From positions 1-32,265 of the forward strand of contig NZ_PXUP01000024.1 in assembly GCF_003324185.1 (NCBI RefSeq): DNA of 32,265 nt, given 5' to 3'. Position 1 is the stretch's first letter; every line of letters starts with the position of its first letter. Positions 29,372-32,265 of the stretch are shown piece by piece. The position numbers and the translations under genes were made by a program. The DNA comes from Faecalibacterium prausnitzii. GTDB taxonomy: Bacteria > Bacillota > Clostridia > Oscillospirales > Ruminococcaceae. The notes beneath the pieces are model-generated. The model did no database searches and was not told the DNA's origin. It saw only the letters and a program-made list of their open reading frames with translations.

Positions 29372-30091
29372 ATGAACTGTGTCAACTATGTAAAAAAGAC
29401 TGTTTGTATGGCTCTTATGCTTGCATTTGTTTTAATCAGTTGCTTAGGAGCCTTTGCAACTTCAGAAAATCCGAAGAAACTTGGAATTTTAGCAAGTTCA
29501 ATAAAAACAACTGATACAAAGGTTGAGTACATCGAGTATAAGGACGATGGAGCGTATTTTGTTGAAGAAACAATTTCCGGAAATATCATTACGTCCGATT
29601 TTTATAAAATAAGTAATGGAGAGAAGATTCACTCTTCTCAAATAATCAGCTCTGTAAGCGGAAAAAACGTTATCAGTCGAGAAACTGATGCAAATGGACA
29701 GGTTACGACATATTCCGTTAAAGGTATAGTATCTAGAGATACAAATGAGAAATCAATTGTTCCATATGCTATTCGAACGGATAACTACTCGATTTCACTG
29801 GTTGGAAAAAAGGTGACAATTGCATCAGCTGCGATGGCAATAACGCTGGTTTCAAATTATATTCCGACTACTGGAGCCGAAGATATTATAAAAAAGGCAA
29901 TTGTTGTGGTAGCTGGAGCTGTAGGTGCGGGAGTGGCTTGCCTTCCGGATTATCTTTATGTGACGAGTGCCCTTTCAATGCATAAGAGCGTAGGAAAGAT
30001 TTACTATGTTTATGACAACGATTATTACTTGGATTCTAATAAATCTCAACTTATTGGACATTGGACATTTAGACACCGTTCAGGACATTAA
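29372..30091 (+). CDS. Secreted or membrane protein of unknown function
   Basis: 239 residues from MNCVNYVKKTV (ATG at 29372, GGGAG site). N-terminal export signal; LISC near residue 25 would fit a lipobox, with AFA cleavage as alternative. The middle is a soluble Ser/Lys-rich domain, and two hydrophobic stretches follow in the C-terminal half (KVTIASAAMAITLVSNYI and KKAIVVVAGAVGAGVACL), then a tyrosine-rich end (KIYYVYDNDYYLD). AT-rich, host-type codon use. No family recognised. Follows the 128-residue gene by 28 bases. Confidence 0.75.
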   Translation: MNCVNYVKKTVCMALMLAFVLISCLGAFATSENPKKLGILASSIKTTDTKVEYIEYKDDGAYFVEETISGNIITSDFYKISNGEKIHSSQIISSVSGKNVISRETDANGQVTTYSVKGIVSRDTNEKSIVPYAIRTDNYSISLVGKKVTIASAAMAITLVSNYIPTTGAEDIIKKAIVVVAGAVGAGVACLPDYLYVTSALSMHKSVGKIYYVYDNDYYLDSNKSQLIGHWTFRHRSGH

Positions 30092-30102
30092 AGAAGAAAA
30101 TT

Positions 30103-30300
30103 ATGAAAAAACACGGTTTTAAGTTGATTTTTGAAGTTTGTGCAGCACTGCTTGCTCAATATATAGCATTCTATATGATTTCGTCTCGGTTGGGAAAGGA
30201 AGCGGAAATTGAAAATTTTTTGACCAATAAGTTTGTTATGATATTTTGGGTAATTTATTTAACAAATAAATTCATACGATCGTCGAAAACAAAGAAGTAA
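30103..30300 (+). CDS. Small two-helix membrane protein
   Basis: 65 residues. Two hydrophobic segments (FEVCAALLAQYIAFYMI and FVMIFWVIYLTNKFI) with a short charged loop and a basic end KTKK. Weak ribosome site, 11 bases after the previous stop; probably cotranscribed. Function unknown, perhaps a partner or immunity-type protein of the two secreted products. Confidence 0.6.
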   Translation: MKKHGFKLIFEVCAALLAQYIAFYMISSRLGKEAEIENFLTNKFVMIFWVIYLTNKFIRSSKTKK

Positions 30301-30318
30301 ACAGGCTAAAAACGCTAA

Positions 30319-30366
30319 AGCAACAGCCATCCATTTTGCATTGATTGCAAGTGGATGGCTGTTGCT
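30319..30366. terminator. Strong hairpin after the host operon
   Basis: AGCAACAGCCATCCA (30319-30333) is perfectly matched by TGGATGGCTGTTGCT (30352-30366). No clean T-run directly after it on the plus strand, so termination is likely but not certain. Confidence 0.6.
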
Positions 30367-30508
30367 CTACTTAAAATGCAGTATTCTTTTTTCTGTTTCT
30401 GCTCCTATTCCTGTTTTGTATATATACCGACAAAAGACCTTCATAGCAAGAATACCACGATAATTAGTGCTTGACGAAAATCCAGTCATGGATTTCCGCT
30501 ATACATAC

Positions 30509-30555
30509 AAAAAAGCGCCGAGGACATCTTCCCAAAATGGGAAGAGTCCTCGGCG
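30509..30555 (-). terminator. Terminator of the second relaxase gene
   Basis: CGCCGAGGAC (30516-30525) and GTCCTCGGCG (30546-30555) pair, with an inner TCTTCCCA/TGGGAAGA stem, followed on the minus strand by TTTTTT. Directly downstream of the relaxase. Confidence 0.9.
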
Positions 30556-30563
30556 GTATTCGT

Positions 30564-31952
30564 TTATCGTGTTGGCTCTTTTTCGGCTGTGTCTTTTTCC
30601 TCTGCAAAAAACATCTCTACATTTTTCTGAGCTTTCATCAACTCCTGCATCTCATCTCGTGCCTTCCGGTAGTCCGGGTATGCTTCTTTCTTCTTTTTCA
30701 GAAGTTCAGCGTATTCGATGCTCAAGTCCTTCGCCTTTGGCAGATTTTTCAATCCAGCTTCATCAAAAGCAGCTTTTGCAGCCTTATGCAGCGTGATTTC
30801 TTCCCGGTGGGCTTCCAGAAATCTCTTACTGTACCCGGCTTTGCGGTAGGCATCATAAACCGGACGTGTCCGGGCGTAATTGACGATGTGCGTCCGCAGC
30901 ACGGCAATCTCGGCCATGCGCGCTTCTGCAGCTTTAATGGAATCGCCCAACTCGTGATAGCGAGCAGTTGCTGCATCCACACGTTCCTGCATTTCTTTAA
31001 TGCTGCCGATTTTATGCTCCTGTAAGAAAATCAGCGTCTTGGATATTTCTTTCAGATTATATCGCTTTGCCCAGCGAGCATACCCCGTGCTCTTGCCCTC
31101 GGTCAGTTTTGCCTGAATATCCACTAGCATCTGAAATTTTTGTTCCGGTACGATGTGCTTCTGCTTCTGCCGGGGATGGTGTTCGGCTTCCCCAGAGATA
31201 ACAGCTTTCAGCTCTTCTTCACTATATCCTGCGCCCAAAGTGCGGAACCGGATGAATCGCTTCTGCCGTGCGCCCTTGACGGAGGTGTATTTTCCACGCT
31301 TGACCTCATAACCCTGCTGCTCCAGTCCTTGCAGAAAATCTTCGTAGTCTTTGGGCTTTTCCGCCAGAATAGTGTCAATCACGCCACATAGACGGTCACG
31401 ATTGCTTTCTTTGGGCGGGTAGAGTGTGCGCTTCTGCCGCTCCCGATAGGGTTTTATCTCAATGACGGAAAGCTGATGCTCTAAGCAGATCAGATCGCTC
31501 AACCGTTGCACAGCCAGCCCGGACAATAAAAAATCCCGGAATTTCCGGGTGCTGTCCAACGCAGTGGAGTTGTAGATAATGTGATTATGAATGTGTTCCC
31601 GGTCCGTGTGGGTTGCAACGATAAACGCATACTTGCCTTTGGTGAAACGCATTGCCAGCTCATAACCCACCTTGTTGGCTTCTTCGGCGGTGATCTCGCC
31701 GGGTTTGAACGACTGCCGGATCTGATAGGCAATCACGTCACTTTTTTGTCTGCGCCCAGTGACAAGTTCATACTGCCGTTTGGACAGCATAAATTCTTCA
31801 TCCACCGTCAAAGGACTGCACTCGTAGCTGCTAATCAGTTCACCATGCTCAGTCTTGTCGGGATTCTGTACATAGTCTGTACGGCTTTTCAGACAGGCCG
31901 CAACCGACTTGCCTTTGTTTTTGTGCAGCGCGATCAGCCGTGTCGCGGCCAT
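30564..31952 (-). CDS. Relaxase of a second, related mobile element
   Basis: 462 residues. Histidine motif THTDREHIHNHIIYN (about 115-130) and the same order of segments as the relaxase at 9101-10516, for example YECSPLTVDEEF against YECDPATVADEF, and YQIRQSFKPGEIT against YQIRQSFYPGEIT. The C-terminal half is coiled coil. ATG at 31952 has GGGGGTGA. It lies in lower-GC DNA than the first element and without the palindromes, so it belongs to a different element lineage. The boundary of this element lies somewhere in 30300-30510 and cannot be fixed. Confidence 0.9.
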   Translation of the reverse strand: MAATRLIALHKNKGKSVAACLKSRTDYVQNPDKTEHGELISSYECSPLTVDEEFMLSKRQYELVTGRRQKSDVIAYQIRQSFKPGEITAEEANKVGYELAMRFTKGKYAFIVATHTDREHIHNHIIYNSTALDSTRKFRDFLLSGLAVQRLSDLICLEHQLSVIEIKPYRERQKRTLYPPKESNRDRLCGVIDTILAEKPKDYEDFLQGLEQQGYEVKRGKYTSVKGARQKRFIRFRTLGAGYSEEELKAVISGEAEHHPRQKQKHIVPEQKFQMLVDIQAKLTEGKSTGYARWAKRYNLKEISKTLIFLQEHKIGSIKEMQERVDAATARYHELGDSIKAAEARMAEIAVLRTHIVNYARTRPVYDAYRKAGYSKRFLEAHREEITLHKAAKAAFDEAGLKNLPKAKDLSIEYAELLKKKKEAYPDYRKARDEMQELMKAQKNVEMFFAEEKDTAEKEPTR

Positions 31953-31967
31953 CCTAAATCACCCCCA

Positions 31968-31994
31968 TAAAAGAAAAAGCCGCCCGAAGGCGGC
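31968..31994 (-). terminator. Hairpin between the CD1845-like gene and second relaxase
   Basis: GCCGCC and GGCGGC around CTTCGG-like loop (GCCTTCGGGC), followed by TTTTT on the minus strand. Matches the position of the hairpin at 10543-10566 in the first element. Confidence 0.75.
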
Positions 31995-32013
31995 AAAAGG
32001 TTGAAAATGCTCC

Positions 32014-32265
32014 TTACAGTTCGGCCAACCACTCACTGAACCGCCCGATGCCCTCGGTGATGGCAGTTGCGCCGAAAAAGAGGACAAAGCAGATGAACTC
32101 GGCCACCAGCAGGATAAAGAACTGATTCCAAGTCTGACGGTAAGCCGTGTAGATGCCGCAGCCGAAGATGTAGAGCATCAGCGGAGCGACTACATAGCTG
32201 GACAGGGTTAGCAGCCACCTTGCCATCAGAGCTAGAAACGCCACAAAGAGAGAAATCGGGAAAAG
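32014..32265 (-). CDS. CD1845-like small membrane protein, cut by the window edge
   Basis: Frame open to the window end (FPISLFVAFLALMARW at the visible N-terminal side). Three hydrophobic stretches: FVAFLALMARWLLTL, YVVAPLMLYIFGCGIY and FFILLVAEFICFVLFFGA. Size, topology and position before a relaxase match CD1845 at 10596. The GTG at 32244 is probably not the start, since the frame continues upstream without a stop. Confidence 0.75.
   Translation of the reverse strand, partial: LFPISLFVAFLALMARWLLTLSSYVVAPLMLYIFGCGIYTAYRQTWNQFFILLVAEFICFVLFFGATAITEGIGRFSEWLAEL

Noticed and set aside
1-32265. CRISPR array
   Set aside because: The palindromes are dispersed by kilobases with no regular spacers, and no cas genes are present.
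1-32265. tRNA or rRNA genes, and tRNA-type attachment site
   Set aside because: No cloverleaf or conserved rRNA segments found; the element sits in a protein gene.

Overview
The window is chromosomal DNA of a Firmicute, most likely an anaerobic gut Clostridium relative (Lachnospiraceae/Oscillospiraceae type). It carries almost all of an integrated conjugative element of the Tn1549/CTn kind. Reasons: strong AGGAGG ribosome binding sites, the gene families present (Maff2, PrgI, CD1108, CD1112, CD1845, PcfB/DUF3801, DUF4315, DUF4366, cysteine-rich VLP), and AT-richer host DNA on both sides of a GC-richer element. Species cannot be told from the sequence.

Layout. Positions 1-384 hold the 5' part of a host DUF4367 gene (plus strand), and 28598-28771 hold its 3' part. 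The two halves share GATA, lie in the same reading phase at that point, and rejoin into one frame if the DNA between them is removed. The element is therefore about 28.2 kb (about 385 to 28600), inserted by the large serine recombinase encoded at its left end (400-1908). Inside it are: a recombination and small-gene module (0.4-3.4 kb, including an ECF-like sigma factor and an approximately 0.5 kb gap that may be a structured RNA); an AT-richer cargo module (3.6-8.9 kb) with a DNA-binding protein, a two-component system and an FtsX-type ABC exporter, plus a divergent XRE regulator; the mobilisation genes (relaxase, CD1845, MobC); a long minus-strand conjugation operon (VirB4, PrgI, VirB6-like, Maff2, VirD4, PcfB, NlpC/P60 hydrolase); an anti-restriction block (ArdA, cytosine methyltransferase, DUF7768); a 166 bp nested inverted repeat; and a ParB-like protein at the right end. 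No ParA, replication initiator or topoisomerase gene is visible.

The most unusual feature is a family of 19 copies of a 22-24 bp palindrome (TTCGGGYCA, three variable bases, TGRCCCGAA). It sits almost always just after the stop codon of a backbone gene and is absent from the cargo and from the host DNA. Four copies lie inside reading frames, all in the same phase. One is in the ParB-like gene, which suggests (untested) that it could be a spread-out binding site or a mobile or RNA-processing cassette.

To the right of the element (28.8-30.3 kb) lies AT-rich host DNA with a possible ECF-type promoter and three small secreted or membrane proteins of unknown function. DUF4367 proteins often sit next to ECF sigma factors, so the broken gene and these genes may have been one envelope-stress locus. 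From about 30.5 kb to the window end a second, related element begins, with its own relaxase, terminator and a CD1845-like gene cut by the window edge.
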